From Streptomyces spectabilis (lineage in GTDB: Bacteria > Actinomycetota > Actinomycetes > Streptomycetales > Streptomycetaceae): a stretch of DNA of 64,000 nt. The first letter of the stretch is position 1, and the number at the start of each line of letters is the position of its first letter. Positions 52,439-61,298 of the stretch are shown here, one piece after another. The notes below the pieces were generated by a model. That model made no database searches, was not told the origin of the DNA, and worked only from the letters and a program-made list of their open reading frames with translations. Both the position numbers and the translations under genes were made by a program. The stretch covers positions 5,404,501 to 5,468,500 of the forward strand of contig NZ_CP023690.1 in the NCBI RefSeq assembly GCF_008704795.1. The letters are read 5' to 3'.

Positions 52439-54292
52439 ATGCCCGAGCTGAGGTCCCGCACAGTCACCCACGGACGCAACATGGCGGGCGCGCGCGCCCT
52501 TATGCGGGCCTCCGGGGTACCGGGCGCGGACATCGGCCGGAAGCCGGTCATCGCCGTCGCCAACTCCTTCACCGAGTTCGTGCCGGGCCACACCCACCTC
52601 GCGCCGGTCGGCCGCATCGTCAGCGAGGCCGTCCGGGAGGCGGGCGGCATCCCGCGCGAGTTCAACACGATCGCCGTGGACGACGGCATCGCGATGGGCC
52701 ACGGCGGCATGCTCTACAGCCTGCCCTCCCGCGATCTGATCGCCGACTCCGTCGAGTACATGGTGGAGGCCCACTGCGCCGACGCCCTGATCTGCATCTC
52801 GAACTGCGACAAGATCACGCCCGGCATGCTGATGGCCGCCCTGCGCCTGAACATCCCGACGGTCTTCGTCTCCGGCGGCCCCATGGAGGCGGGCAAGGCC
52901 ACCCTGGTCGACGGCACCGTCCGCAAGCTCGACCTGATCGACGCGATGGTCGACGCGTCGAACGAGAACGTCTCCGACGAGGACATCCTCCGCATCGAGG
53001 AGAACGCCTGCCCGACCTGCGGCTCCTGTTCCGGCATGTTCACGGCCAACTCCATGAACTGTCTGACCGAGGCCATCGGCCTGTCCCTGCCGGGCAACGG
53101 CTCGGTGCTCGCCACCCACACCGCCCGCAGGGCGCTGTACGAGCAGGCGGGCGCGACCGTCGTCGAGATCACCAAGCGCTACTACGACGGGGACGACGCC
53201 TCCGTCCTGCCGCGCAACATCGCGACCCACGCCGCGTTCGAGAACGCCATGGCCCTCGACATCGCCATGGGCGGCTCCACCAACACGATCCTGCACCTCT
53301 TGGCCGCCGCCCAGGAGGCCGAGGCCGGCTACGACCTGACCGACATCGACGCCGTCTCGCGCCGCGTCCCCTGCCTGGCGAAGGTCGCCCCGAACGTGGC
53401 GCCGCAAGGCACGTACTACATGGAGGACGTGCACCGCGCGGGCGGCATCCCCGCGATCCTCGGCGAGCTCTACCGCGGCGGCCTCCTCAACGAGGACGTG
53501 CACACGGTCCACTCGCCCTCCATCAAGCAGTGGCTCGACGACTGGGACGTGCGCGGCGGCTCCGCCGTCCCCGAGGCCCTGGAGCTGTGGCACGCGGCCC
53601 CCGGCTGCAAGCGCTCCGCCGAGGCCTTCTCGCAGTCCGAGCGCTGGGACACCCTCGACACGGACGCGGCGAACGGCTGCATCCGCGACGTCGCCCACGC
53701 CTACTCCCAGGACGGCGGCCTCGCCGTCCTCAAGGGGAACCTGGCCGTCGACGGCTGTGTCGTGAAGACCGCGGGCGTCGACGAGTCGATCTGGACCTTC
53801 GAGGGCCCGGCCGTCGTCTGCGAGTCCCAGGACGAGGCCGTCGAGAAGATCCTGAACAAGCAGGTCAAGGAGGGCGACGTCGTCGTCATCCGCTACGAGG
53901 GCCCCAAGGGCGGCCCCGGCATGCAGGAGATGCTCTACCCCACTTCCTTCCTCAAGGGCCGCGGCCTCGGCAAGGCCTGCGCCCTGGTCACCGACGGCCG
54001 CTTCTCCGGCGGTACGTCGGGCCTGTCCATCGGCCACGCGTCCCCCGAGGCGGCGTCCGGCGGCACCATCGCCCTCGTCGAGGACGGCGACCGCATCCGC
54101 ATCGACATCCCCGGCCGCTCGATCGACCTCCTGGTCGACGACGCCGAGCTGGCCCGCCGCCGCGAGGCCCTCGGCGGCACGTACGCGCCCAAGTCCCGTG
54201 AGCGCAAGGTTTCCGCGGCCCTGCGGGCGTACGCGGCGATGGCGACGAGCGCGGACAAGGGCGCGGTGCGCGACGTGTCGCGGCTGGGCTGA
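52439..54292 (+). CDS. ilvD: Dihydroxy-acid dehydratase
   Basis: This 617-residue enzyme starts at the ATG at 52439 with GAAGGAGCG about nine bases before. It dehydrates dihydroxy acids to 2-keto acids in valine, leucine and isoleucine synthesis and needs an Fe-S cluster. Cys residues are in [14 protein letters not shown] and [31 protein letters not shown], which matches the [4Fe-4S] type (E. coli-like). [20 protein letters not shown] and the other C-terminal motifs are also present. A run of GC-rich repeats in the 179-bp gap upstream (GGCCCCGGCC near 52260-52310) shows no other feature. Confidence 0.97.
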   Translation: MPELRSRTVTHGRNMAGARALMRASGVPGADIGRKPVIAVANSFTEFVPGHTHLAPVGRIVSEAVREAGGIPREFNTIAVDDGIAMGHGGMLYSLPSRDLIADSVEYMVEAHCADALICISNCDKITPGMLMAALRLNIPTVFVSGGPMEAGKATLVDGTVRKLDLIDAMVDASNENVSDEDILRIEENACPTCGSCSGMFTANSMNCLTEAIGLSLPGNGSVLATHTARRALYEQAGATVVEITKRYYDGDDASVLPRNIATHAAFENAMALDIAMGGSTNTILHLLAAAQEAEAGYDLTDIDAVSRRVPCLAKVAPNVAPQGTYYMEDVHRAGGIPAILGELYRGGLLNEDVHTVHSPSIKQWLDDWDVRGGSAVPEALELWHAAPGCKRSAEAFSQSERWDTLDTDAANGCIRDVAHAYSQDGGLAVLKGNLAVDGCVVKTAGVDESIWTFEGPAVVCESQDEAVEKILNKQVKEGDVVVIRYEGPKGGPGMQEMLYPTSFLKGRGLGKACALVTDGRFSGGTSGLSIGHASPEAASGGTIALVEDGDRIRIDIPGRSIDLLVDDAELARRREALGGTYAPKSRERKVSAALRAYAAMATSADKGAVRDVSRLG

Positions 54293-54416
54293 GGCCCCTC
54301 CGGCGCGGCGGCTCCGCCACCCGGCGGGCCGACTGTCCCGGTTTGTCCTGCAACTGGTGTGGAGCGCGGGCGCGTCTATGGTGTGGAGTACATGCCATGG
54401 GCGGCCCGCGCCGCCC

Positions 54417-54430
54417 GTTTCACGTGGAAC
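54417..54430. promoter_or_regulatory. parS-like ParB site GTTTCACGTGGAAC
   Basis: The 14-bp sequence differs at one position from the streptomycete parS consensus GTTTCACGTGAAAC. It lies in the 161-bp gap between ilvD and the SH3b gene, 24 bp before the latter's start. Chromosomal parS sites in Streptomyces cluster around oriC. Whether ParB binds this variant needs testing. Confidence 0.55.
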
Positions 54431-54453
54431 ACGGGGACACACGGGGGATCACC

Positions 54454-54771
54454 ATGAGCAGCGAAGAACTGACGATGCCCGCCACCGCCGATGTGGCGGA
54501 CGGGGCGGAACTGACGATAGAGGCCGCGACGGCCAGACGGTACGCGATCGTCGCCGACGTCAACGTCCGCTCAGGCCCCGGCACCGCGTACGACAAGGTC
54601 GGCCGCCTCTCCGCGGGCACCCAGGTCACCATCGGCTGCCAGCAGCCCGGCGAGACGGTCACCGGCCCCACCGGGACGTCGAAGATCTGGGACCGCATCG
54701 GCAGCGGACGGTACGTCTCCGACACCTATGTCCGCACGGGCAGCAACGGCTACGTGGCGCCGCGCTGCTGA
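54454..54771 (+). CDS. SH3b-domain small protein
   Basis: The ATG at 54454 gives 105 residues. The frame is open further upstream (54343), but that part has Cys/Trp-rich unlikely sequence and crosses the parS-like site. After an acidic start (MSSEELTMPATADVADGAELTIEAATA) comes a bacterial SH3 domain: RYAIVADVNVRSGPGTAYDKVGRLSAGTQVTIGCQQPGETVTGPTGTSKIWDRIGSGRYVSDTYVRTG. Such domains bind cell-wall peptides or proteins. No signal peptide is visible, which is odd for a wall-binding domain. It ends in RC. Confidence 0.8.
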   Translation: MSSEELTMPATADVADGAELTIEAATARRYAIVADVNVRSGPGTAYDKVGRLSAGTQVTIGCQQPGETVTGPTGTSKIWDRIGSGRYVSDTYVRTGSNGYVAPRC

Positions 54772-54808
54772 CCCGCGCCGCCGGTTCCTGAGGCCGCCGG
54801 GCCCGGGG

Positions 54809-57019
54809 TCACCCGGACTTCGGCGGCTTCGCGGTGTCGAACGCGTACACCAGGTTCTTGGCCCCGGTCACGATCGCCGCGCGGCCCGCGAGGACGACGC
54901 GCGGGCTCGCGCCCACCTCCGCCGAGCCGTTGGTCCTGGGGTCCGTCGTCCAGAGCCGCGCGCCGTCGCGCGGCGCGAGCGCGGCGACGCGGCCGCTGGC
55001 CGAGCTGAAGTACAGCGCCCCGGGTCCGGCGACCGGCCCCGAGGCCCCTTCCACGCCTGCCTGCCGGGTCCACCTGAGCTTGCCCGTCGCCGCGTTGACC
55101 GCGCTGACCTCGCCGTTCTGCTCGGTGAAGTACACCGTCCCGGCGGCCAGGCTGGGGGCGCCGCCGAACCGCTTCGGCAGCCGGGTCTTCGCGACCTCGC
55201 CGCGCGCCACGTCCACGCGGACGACCGCCTCGTACTCGATGACGCCGATCTCGCCCACCCGCTCCTTGGCCATGACGAGCCGGCCCTCGTGCGCGCCGAG
55301 CACCTGGAGCGGGCCCTCCAGCGCGACGGCCTTGCCGAAGGCACCCGACTTGAGGTCGAGGCCGCGCACCGTGGCGTGCCGCAGCACGGTGCTCGACACC
55401 TCGGCGGCGGAACCGCACATCACGTACGCCGCGCCACCGGCGGAGAGCGGCGCGCAGATGGCACCCGCCGGGACCGGGGTCCTCCACAGCACCTTTCCGG
55501 AGCGGACCGCGCGGCCCTCGACGTGCGTGCCCGGCGCGTTGAGGGTGATGACGGTGGAGCCGATCACCTCGGCGTCGGCGGAACGGCTCGTGACGGCCAT
55601 CGACTTGGTGGCGAACCGGGTCGACCACAGCTCCTTGCCCCGGGCCGCGTCGAGGGCCACGACCTCGCCGGGGCCCGAACCGTCGGGGAGCAGCCGGTAG
55701 CCGAGGACCGTGTTCCCGGACACGCCGACCATGTGCGTGTTCTGCATGGGGACGCCCGGGTGGTGCGCGGTCCACATCCGGTGGCCGTCGGCGACGCGGA
55801 TCCGGGTGGCGATGACGCCGCCGCCCCCGCAGTACGCCGAGCCGCCGCGCGGCACGCAGCGCAGCTCGTCCGGGAGCTTCGCCGCGCCGGGCGACACGTT
55901 CTGCCGCCAGGCCCGGAAGCCGTGGGGGAGCGGCGCCCCGGTCGCCGCCACATTGCGGCCGCCGTCGTCGGGCCCCTCGTCCCGGGGGCCGTCCGCGCCC
56001 GGACCGAGCAGCGCGACGCCGCCGGCGATCACGGCGATGCCCAGGACGGCGGCGAGCACGGGCCGCCAGCGGTGGCGCAGCCGACCGGCGAGGCCGCGGG
56101 TCGCCGCCGCGTCGGCCCCGGCGTCTCCCGCATCGGCGGAGGCGGTGGAGAGGTGGTGCTGCGTGTCGGTGTCCCGCGTGCGGCTTCCGCCGGGCCCGGG
56201 CGCCGCTGCGAGGTCCACCGGCAGGTCCCGCAGCCGGACGAGGAGTTCGTCGATGGTGGGGCGGACGGCGGGGTCCTTGGCGAGACAGGGCTCGACGGCC
56301 GTGCGCAGCTCGCCCGGGACCTCGTCGAGGGCCGGTGCCTCGTGCACGACCTGGTACGCGGTCATGTACGGGCTGTCCGCGTCGAAGGGCCCCTGCCCCG
56401 TCGCCGCGTACACGAGCAGCGTGCCGAGCGAGAAGACGTCCGACGAGGGACCGACGCCGCGCGGCGTCTGGAGCTGCTCGGGCGACATGAACGGCGGCGT
56501 GCCGATGACCCGCCCCGTCATCGTCAGCGTCTGCTGGTCGGCGGCGCGCGAGATGCCGAAGTCGATGACGCGCGGCCCCTCGGCGGACAGCACGACGTTG
56601 GACGGCTTCAGGTCGCGGTGCACGACGTCCGCGCGGTGGATGTCGCGCAGCGCCTCCGCGAGCCCGATCGCGAGCGTCCGCAGCTCCATCCCGACGATGG
56701 GACCGCGCCGCGCGATGCGCTGCGCGAGCGTGGGGCCTTCTATGTACGCGGTGGCCATCCACGGCTGCTCCGCCTCGGGATCGGCGTCGACCACGGCAGC
56801 GGTGAACGCGCCGCTGACCCGGCGGGCCGCGGCGACCTCCTGCCGGAACCGGATGCGGAACTCCTCGTCCCCCGCGAACTGCTGGTGGATCAGCTTGATC
56901 GCGACCGGCCGCCCCGACGCCGTACGTGCGAGGAAGACGGTGCCCATGCCGCCGGAGCCGAGCCGCGACTCCAGTGGGTAGCCACCGATCTCCTCAGGGT
57001 CCCCTGAGCGGAGCGACAC
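54809..57019 (-). CDS. Membrane Ser/Thr protein kinase with outside PQQ-like beta-propeller
   Basis: The GTG at 57019 (GAAAGAGGT directly before it) gives 736 residues. The N-terminal eukaryotic-type kinase (about 10-270) has the Gly loop LGSGGMGTVFLA, catalytic Lys in VAIKLI, HRDLKPSNV, DFGISRA and APE-like SPEQLQ. A linker is followed by one transmembrane helix (about 335-355, PVLAAVLGIAVIAGGVALLG). The outside part is made of PQQ-like repeats (VVALDAARGKELWSTRF, VNAATGKLRWTRQ, LAPRDGARLWTTD). This is a one-component envelope sensor kinase of the PknB-like group. Its promoter region is divergent to the next gene. Confidence 0.92.
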   Translation of the reverse strand: MSLRSGDPEEIGGYPLESRLGSGGMGTVFLARTASGRPVAIKLIHQQFAGDEEFRIRFRQEVAAARRVSGAFTAAVVDADPEAEQPWMATAYIEGPTLAQRIARRGPIVGMELRTLAIGLAEALRDIHRADVVHRDLKPSNVVLSAEGPRVIDFGISRAADQQTLTMTGRVIGTPPFMSPEQLQTPRGVGPSSDVFSLGTLLVYAATGQGPFDADSPYMTAYQVVHEAPALDEVPGELRTAVEPCLAKDPAVRPTIDELLVRLRDLPVDLAAAPGPGGSRTRDTDTQHHLSTASADAGDAGADAAATRGLAGRLRHRWRPVLAAVLGIAVIAGGVALLGPGADGPRDEGPDDGGRNVAATGAPLPHGFRAWRQNVSPGAAKLPDELRCVPRGGSAYCGGGGVIATRIRVADGHRMWTAHHPGVPMQNTHMVGVSGNTVLGYRLLPDGSGPGEVVALDAARGKELWSTRFATKSMAVTSRSADAEVIGSTVITLNAPGTHVEGRAVRSGKVLWRTPVPAGAICAPLSAGGAAYVMCGSAAEVSSTVLRHATVRGLDLKSGAFGKAVALEGPLQVLGAHEGRLVMAKERVGEIGVIEYEAVVRVDVARGEVAKTRLPKRFGGAPSLAAGTVYFTEQNGEVSAVNAATGKLRWTRQAGVEGASGPVAGPGALYFSSASGRVAALAPRDGARLWTTDPRTNGSAEVGASPRVVLAGRAAIVTGAKNLVYAFDTAKPPKSG

Positions 57020-57141
57020 CTCTTTCGACCTCCCGGTACCGGTCGTCCCCCGTACTACTACCTGCCCGCACAAATTAGCGGCCGGACGGGGAGGCGGAGC
57101 AAGGCGGCCCGCCCTTTCGCGACGCGGGCGATAATCGAGAC

Positions 57142-57648
57142 GTGAGCGACGAACGACGTACCGGCCAGACCGAGGGCACTCCGCCGGGTCCCCGCCCCGA
57201 GCCCATCCGCTTCTTCGGGACGTCGTGGCTGGAGCACACCGACGGCTACGCCGCCCGCCGCGCCGGGGTCGCGGCAGGCGCGCTCGTGGCGGCGGCCGCG
57301 GGCTGTCTGGTGCTGCGCTTCGCGTACCAGGGCCTGGAGATCGCGGACGTGGGCGCCTTTGTGAACCTGCTGGTCGTGGTCATGTTCGCCATCTGCAGCG
57401 CGATCGCTTTCCGGCGCACCTGGGAGGGGTTCTCCAAGCACCACGACCCGCAGTCGGTGGCGTCCATGCGCAGCCTGATGACCATCGGCTTCATCGGCTC
57501 CCTCCTCGCCTACTTCTTCCGCTCCCTGAAGGAGGCCCCGGGCGAGCGTCTGCACCGCGAGGAGTACGAGACGGCCCGCGAGCAGTACGAACGCCGCACG
57601 AAGCGCCGCGCGGGCAACCCCTCCAAACGCAAGCGCCACCAGAAGTAG
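57142..57648 (+). CDS. Small membrane protein of unknown function
   Basis: The GTG at 57142 gives 168 residues, with GATAAT (57130-57135) as a -10 so close that the message should be leaderless. A Pro-rich start includes EPIRFFGTSWLEHTDGYAARRAG. Three transmembrane helices follow (about 44-64, 70-88 and 112-130), with an RTWEGFSKHHDPQS loop. The C terminus is very basic (REQYERRTKRRAGNPSKRKRHQK). It resembles hypothetical membrane proteins of streptomycetes. No known domain is recognised. Confidence 0.82.
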   Translation: MSDERRTGQTEGTPPGPRPEPIRFFGTSWLEHTDGYAARRAGVAAGALVAAAAGCLVLRFAYQGLEIADVGAFVNLLVVVMFAICSAIAFRRTWEGFSKHHDPQSVASMRSLMTIGFIGSLLAYFFRSLKEAPGERLHREEYETAREQYERRTKRRAGNPSKRKRHQK

Positions 57649-57700
57649 GGCCCCCGCGCCGGGCCCGCGAGGCCCGTCCCGGCGGTGTGAGGATGCCTCC

Positions 57701-58480
57701 ATGGCAGACCAACACCCCACCGCATCGGCTGAGTTCGCCCTCTCCTTCGAATCCGTCGCGGCCCAGTACGCCGCCTCCCGCCCCGGCTACCCGCCCGGCC
57801 TGTTCACCACGGTCCAGGACCTCGCGGACGCTCCCCTCAAGGGCGCGACCGTGGTCGACGTGGGCGCGGGCACCGGCATCGCCACCCGGCTCCTCCGTGA
57901 GAGGGGCGCCCGCGTCATCGCCGTGGAGCCCGGCCCCGAGATGGGCGCGCAGCTGCGCGCCGCCCTGCCCGGCACGCCCCTGGTGCGCGGCTCGGGCGAC
58001 GCCCTGCCCCTGGCGACGGCCTCCGCCGACCTCGTCACCTACGCCCAGGCCTTCCACTGGACCGCCCCCGAGCGCTCCGTCCCGGAGGCCCTGCGCGTGC
58101 TGCGTCCCGGCGGCGCCCTCGCCCTGTGGTGGAACGTGCCCGACCCGGACGTCCCCTGGGCCGCCGCCCAGGAAGCGCGCCTGAAGTCACGCCTCCCCGG
58201 CTACCACGCCCACAGCGTCACCGGCGACGCCGCCCGCATCGTGGACCGCGTGGTGCCCGGCCTCACCCCGGTCCACCGCTGTCTGCACTGGACGCGCCGG
58301 GTCCCGCTCGACGTCCACCTCGCCCACCTCGGCAGCCGCTCGTACTTCGCCTCCCTTGGCCCCGACCGGTCCGCCGCCGTCCTCGCGGACGAGCGCACCC
58401 ACCTCCTCGAACACTTCCCCGACGGCACGGTGGAGGAGGCCTACGCCCTCGACCTCACCGTCGTGCGCAGTCCCCGCTGA
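57701..58480 (+). CDS. Class I SAM-dependent methyltransferase
   Basis: This 259-residue protein starts at the ATG at 57701. The SAM-binding motif I is VVDVGAGTGIATRLLRERGARVIAVEPG, followed by ADLVTYAQAFHWTAPERSVPEALRVLRPGGALALWWNVPD, the UbiE/Methyltransf_11 pattern. The C terminus (about 150-255) contributes a substrate domain. The acceptor is unknown; related proteins methylate small molecules. A three-copy 12-bp repeat begins in its stop codon region. Confidence 0.9.
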   Translation: MADQHPTASAEFALSFESVAAQYAASRPGYPPGLFTTVQDLADAPLKGATVVDVGAGTGIATRLLRERGARVIAVEPGPEMGAQLRAALPGTPLVRGSGDALPLATASADLVTYAQAFHWTAPERSVPEALRVLRPGGALALWWNVPDPDVPWAAAQEARLKSRLPGYHAHSVTGDAARIVDRVVPGLTPVHRCLHWTRRVPLDVHLAHLGSRSYFASLGPDRSAAVLADERTHLLEHFPDGTVEEAYALDLTVVRSPR

Positions 58481-58510
58481 CCCCACCGCTGACCCCACCG
58501 CTGACCCCAC
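58475..58510. repeat. 12-bp direct repeat CGCTGACCCCAC, three copies across the methyltransferase stop codon
   Basis: Units at 58475-58486, 58487-58498 and 58499-58510 are identical. The first contains the TGA stop, so two further in-frame stops follow at 12-base spacing. This may be a slippage product. Confidence 0.75.
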
Positions 58511-58573
58511 CGCGACGAAGCCGCCCGCGGCAGTCCGTGCTCCCCGCGCAAGGCCCGAGTGCCCTTCGGCGTC

Positions 58574-58620
58574 TTGACGGGCCGGGCCCTCCAGGCGCAC
58601 TATTCATCACATGATGAATA
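58574..58620 (+). promoter_or_regulatory. Promoter and perfect 20-bp palindrome at the start of the ABC operon
   Basis: TTGACG (58574-58579) and CACTAT (58598-58603) are 18 bases apart. The perfect palindrome with 9-bp arms TATTCATCA/TGATGAATA (58601-58609 and 58612-58620) covers the -10 and the ATG start at 58611. A repressor bound there would block both transcription and translation start. Its AT content is far above the surroundings. Confidence 0.75.
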
Positions 58621-59423
58621 TTAAGACCCCGGCCCGGGCCCCGGCCACCGCCCCGGCCGCCATCCACGCCGAAGACCTCAAGGTCATCCGCGGCCACCGC
58701 ACCGTCCTGCGCGACCTGGCCTTCACCGTCCCGCGCGGCCAGATCACCGGCCTGCTCGGCCCCTCCGGCTGCGGCAAGTCCACGCTGATGCGCGCCGTCG
58801 TCGGCACCCAGGCCAAGGTCACCGGCACCCTGGACGTCCTGGACCACCCGGCGGGCACCCCCGCCCTGCGCTCCCGCATCGGCTACGTCACCCAGGACCC
58901 CTCCGTCTACGAGGACCTCACCGTCCGCCAGAGCCTGGACTACTTCGCCGCCGTCCTCACCCCCGGCCGCGGCCCCGCCGCCCGCCGCCGCGAGGACGTC
59001 ACCCGCGCCATCGCCGACGTCGACCTCACCGGCCACGCCGACGCCCTGGCGGGCAACCTCTCCGGCGGGCAGCGCAACCGCGTCTCCCTCGCCGTCGCCC
59101 TCCTCGGCGCCCCCGAACTCCTCGTCCTCGACGAGCCCACCGTCGGCCTCGACCCCGTACTCCGCCGCGACCTGTGGAACCTCTTCCACACCCTCTCCGA
59201 CCAGCGCGGCACCACGATCCTCGTCTCCTCCCACGTCATGGACGAGGCGGAGCGCTGCCACCGGCTCCTCCTCATGCGCGAGGGCGAGATCCTCGCCGAC
59301 GACACCCCCGACGCCCTGCGCGAACGCACCGGCTCCGGCACCGTCGAGGAGGCCTTCCTCCACCTGGTCGACGAGGCGAACGCCGCGCAGCCGCACCCGG
59401 GCCGGGAGCCGCAGCTCCCCTGA
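58611..59423 (+). CDS. ABC exporter ATP-binding protein
   Basis: The first ATG at 58611 (or the next at 58614) gives 270 residues. Walker A GPSGCGKST, the Q-loop VTQDPSVYEDLT, signature LSGGQRNRVSLAVAL, Walker B LLVLDEPTVGLDP and the H-loop SSHVMDEAERC are all present, in the DrrA/NatA-type ABC-2 exporter pattern. The permease gene follows 71 bp downstream. Together they would export a drug or lipid-like substrate. The message is probably leaderless and controlled through the palindrome that covers the start codon. Confidence 0.94.
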   Translation: MMNIKTPARAPATAPAAIHAEDLKVIRGHRTVLRDLAFTVPRGQITGLLGPSGCGKSTLMRAVVGTQAKVTGTLDVLDHPAGTPALRSRIGYVTQDPSVYEDLTVRQSLDYFAAVLTPGRGPAARRREDVTRAIADVDLTGHADALAGNLSGGQRNRVSLAVALLGAPELLVLDEPTVGLDPVLRRDLWNLFHTLSDQRGTTILVSSHVMDEAERCHRLLLMREGEILADDTPDALRERTGSGTVEEAFLHLVDEANAAQPHPGREPQLP

Positions 59424-59444
59424 CCCCTCACCCCAGGAGCACCA

Positions 59445-59468
59445 GACCCACCGACCCACCGACCCACC
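59445..59468. repeat. 8-bp direct repeat GACCCACC, three copies
   Basis: Three adjacent GACCCACC units lie in the gap between the ABC ATPase and permease genes. CCCCAGG occurs on each side. A simple slippage repeat; no function is apparent. Confidence 0.7.
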
Positions 59469-59494
59469 GACCCCAGGCATCACCGGAGCCCACG

Positions 59495-60232
59495 ATGAAC
59501 ACCCATCGCACCCTCGCCACCGCCGCCCGCGTCCTGCGCCAGCTGCGCCACGACCCCCGCTCCATCGCGCTGCTGATCCTCGTCCCCTGCGTGATGCTGC
59601 TGCTCCTGCGCTACGTCTTCGACGGCAGCCCCCGCACCTTCGACTCCATCGGCGCCTCCCTGCTCGGGATCTTCCCCCTGATCACGATGTTCCTGGTGAC
59701 CTCCATCGCCACCCTGCGCGAACGCACCTCCGGCACCCTGGAACGCCTCCTCGCCATGCCCCTGGCCAAGGCCGACCTCATCGCGGGCTACGCCCTCGCC
59801 TTCGGCGCCCTCGCGATCATCCAGTCCGCCCTCGCCACCGGCCTCGCCCTGTGGGGACTCGGCCTCGACGTCACCGGCTCGGCCTGGCTCCTGCTCCTGG
59901 TCGCCCTCCTGGACGCCCTGCTCGGCACCGCGCTCGGCCTGTTCGTCTCGGCCTTCGCCGCCTCCGAGTTCCAGGCCGTCCAGTTCATGCCGGCGGTGAT
60001 CTTCCCCCAGCTCCTCCTCTGCGGCCTCTTCACCCCCCGCGACAAGATGCAGCCCGTCCTCGAAGCCCTCTCCGACGTCCTCCCCATGTCGTACGCCGTC
60101 GACGGCATGAACGAAGTCCTGCGCCACCCCGACGTCACCGGCGACTTCGTCCGCGACGCCGTCATCGTCGCCGCCTGCGCCGTCCTCGTCCTCGCCCTGG
60201 GCGCCGCCACCCTGCGCCGCCGCACGGCCTGA
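59495..60232 (+). CDS. ABC-2 type exporter permease
   Basis: This 245-residue protein starts at the ATG at 59495 and has about six transmembrane helices. It begins TATAARVLRQLRHDPRSIALLILVPCVMLLLLRYVF, an ABC-2 permease start, and has TSIATLRERTSGTLERLLAMPLAKADLIAGYALAFG after helix 2. The motif FVSAFAASEFQAVQFMPAVIFPQLLLCGLF near helix 5 is typical of DrrB-like exporters. It pairs with the upstream ATPase. Confidence 0.92.
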   Translation: MNTHRTLATAARVLRQLRHDPRSIALLILVPCVMLLLLRYVFDGSPRTFDSIGASLLGIFPLITMFLVTSIATLRERTSGTLERLLAMPLAKADLIAGYALAFGALAIIQSALATGLALWGLGLDVTGSAWLLLLVALLDALLGTALGLFVSAFAASEFQAVQFMPAVIFPQLLLCGLFTPRDKMQPVLEALSDVLPMSYAVDGMNEVLRHPDVTGDFVRDAVIVAACAVLVLALGAATLRRRTA

Positions 60233-60333
60233 CCACGGACCGCGACCGTCCGCCCACCGGACACCCCGCCGCGGCCCACCCCGCCCGATGCGAGGATGGC
60301 CCGAACGACGCACCCCGGGAGAGGCCCTCGCTC

Positions 60334-61164
60334 ATGAGCCAGACGCGCAAGCCGAGCCAGACCGTCGCGGTCCTCGGCACCGGAAAGATCGGCGAAGCCC
60401 TGCTCAGCGGCATGATCCGCGGTGGCTGGGCGCTCGCCGACCTCCTGGTCACCACCCGCCGCCAGGAACGCGCCGACGAGCTCCGCACCCGCTTCGGCGT
60501 CGAAGCCCTCACCAACGCCGAGGCCGCCAAGCGCGCCGACACCCTGATCCTCGCCTGCAAGCCGCAGGACATGGAGCGGCTGCTCGACGAACTCGCCCCC
60601 CACGTCACCGCCGAACGCCTCGTCATCAGCGCCGCCGCCGGTATCACCACCTCCTTCATCGAGGAGCGCCTGACCGCCGGCACCCCCGTCATCCGCGTCA
60701 TGCCCAACACCCCCGTCCTCGTCGACGAGGGCATGTCCGTCATCTCGGGCGGCAGCCACGCCACCGCCGCCCACCTCACCCACGCCGAGGACATCTTCGG
60801 CGCCGTCGGCAAGACCCTCCGCGTCCCCGAGACCCAGCAGGATGCCTGCACGGCCCTGTCCGGCTCCGGCCCCGCGTACTTCTACTTCCTGGTCGAGGCC
60901 ATGACCGATGCGGGGATCCTCCTCGGCCTGCCCCGCGACAAGGCCCACGACCTGATCGTCCAGGCCGCCATCGGCGCCGCCGTGATGCTCCGCGACAGCG
61001 GCGAGCACCCGGTGAAGCTCCGCGAGAACGTGACCTCACCCGCGGGCACCACGATCAACGCCATCCGCGAGCTCGAGAACCACGGGGTGCGCGCCGCGCT
61101 CATCGCCGCCCTGGAAGCCGCCCGCGACCGCAGCCGCGAGCTCGCCTCCGGCAACAGCGTCTGA
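60334..61164 (+). CDS. proC: Pyrroline-5-carboxylate reductase
   Basis: This 276-residue enzyme starts at the ATG at 60334. It reduces pyrroline-5-carboxylate to proline with NAD(P)H. The Rossmann motif VAVLGTGKIGEALLSGMIRGG is followed by RVMPNTPVLVDEGMSVISGG, and the C-terminal ProC signature LSGSGPAYFYFLVEAMTDAGILLGLP appears complete. SPAGTTINAIRELENHGVRAAL is also typical. GGGAGAGG lies upstream. Confidence 0.95.
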   Translation: MSQTRKPSQTVAVLGTGKIGEALLSGMIRGGWALADLLVTTRRQERADELRTRFGVEALTNAEAAKRADTLILACKPQDMERLLDELAPHVTAERLVISAAAGITTSFIEERLTAGTPVIRVMPNTPVLVDEGMSVISGGSHATAAHLTHAEDIFGAVGKTLRVPETQQDACTALSGSGPAYFYFLVEAMTDAGILLGLPRDKAHDLIVQAAIGAAVMLRDSGEHPVKLRENVTSPAGTTINAIRELENHGVRAALIAALEAARDRSRELASGNSV

Positions 61165-61178
61165 TTCCGCCTCCCTCC

Positions 61179-61223
61179 TACTGGGTCTACCGGCACACCT
61201 CTTACTGGGTCTACCGGCACACC
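61179..61223. repeat. 21-bp direct repeat TACTGGGTCTACCGGCACACC, two copies
   Basis: Two copies (61179-61199 and 61203-61223) lie between proC and the convergent hydrolase gene at 24-bp spacing; a third diverged unit (TTACCGGCTCACCC) follows. No gene or hairpin is evident in this 134-bp gap. Confidence 0.75.
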
Positions 61224-61298
61224 CGCTTACCGGCTCACCCGTGGCGAGGGCTCGGGGCCCCGCCCCTTGCCCCGCCATCGGGACTTCGCGACTCGCCC

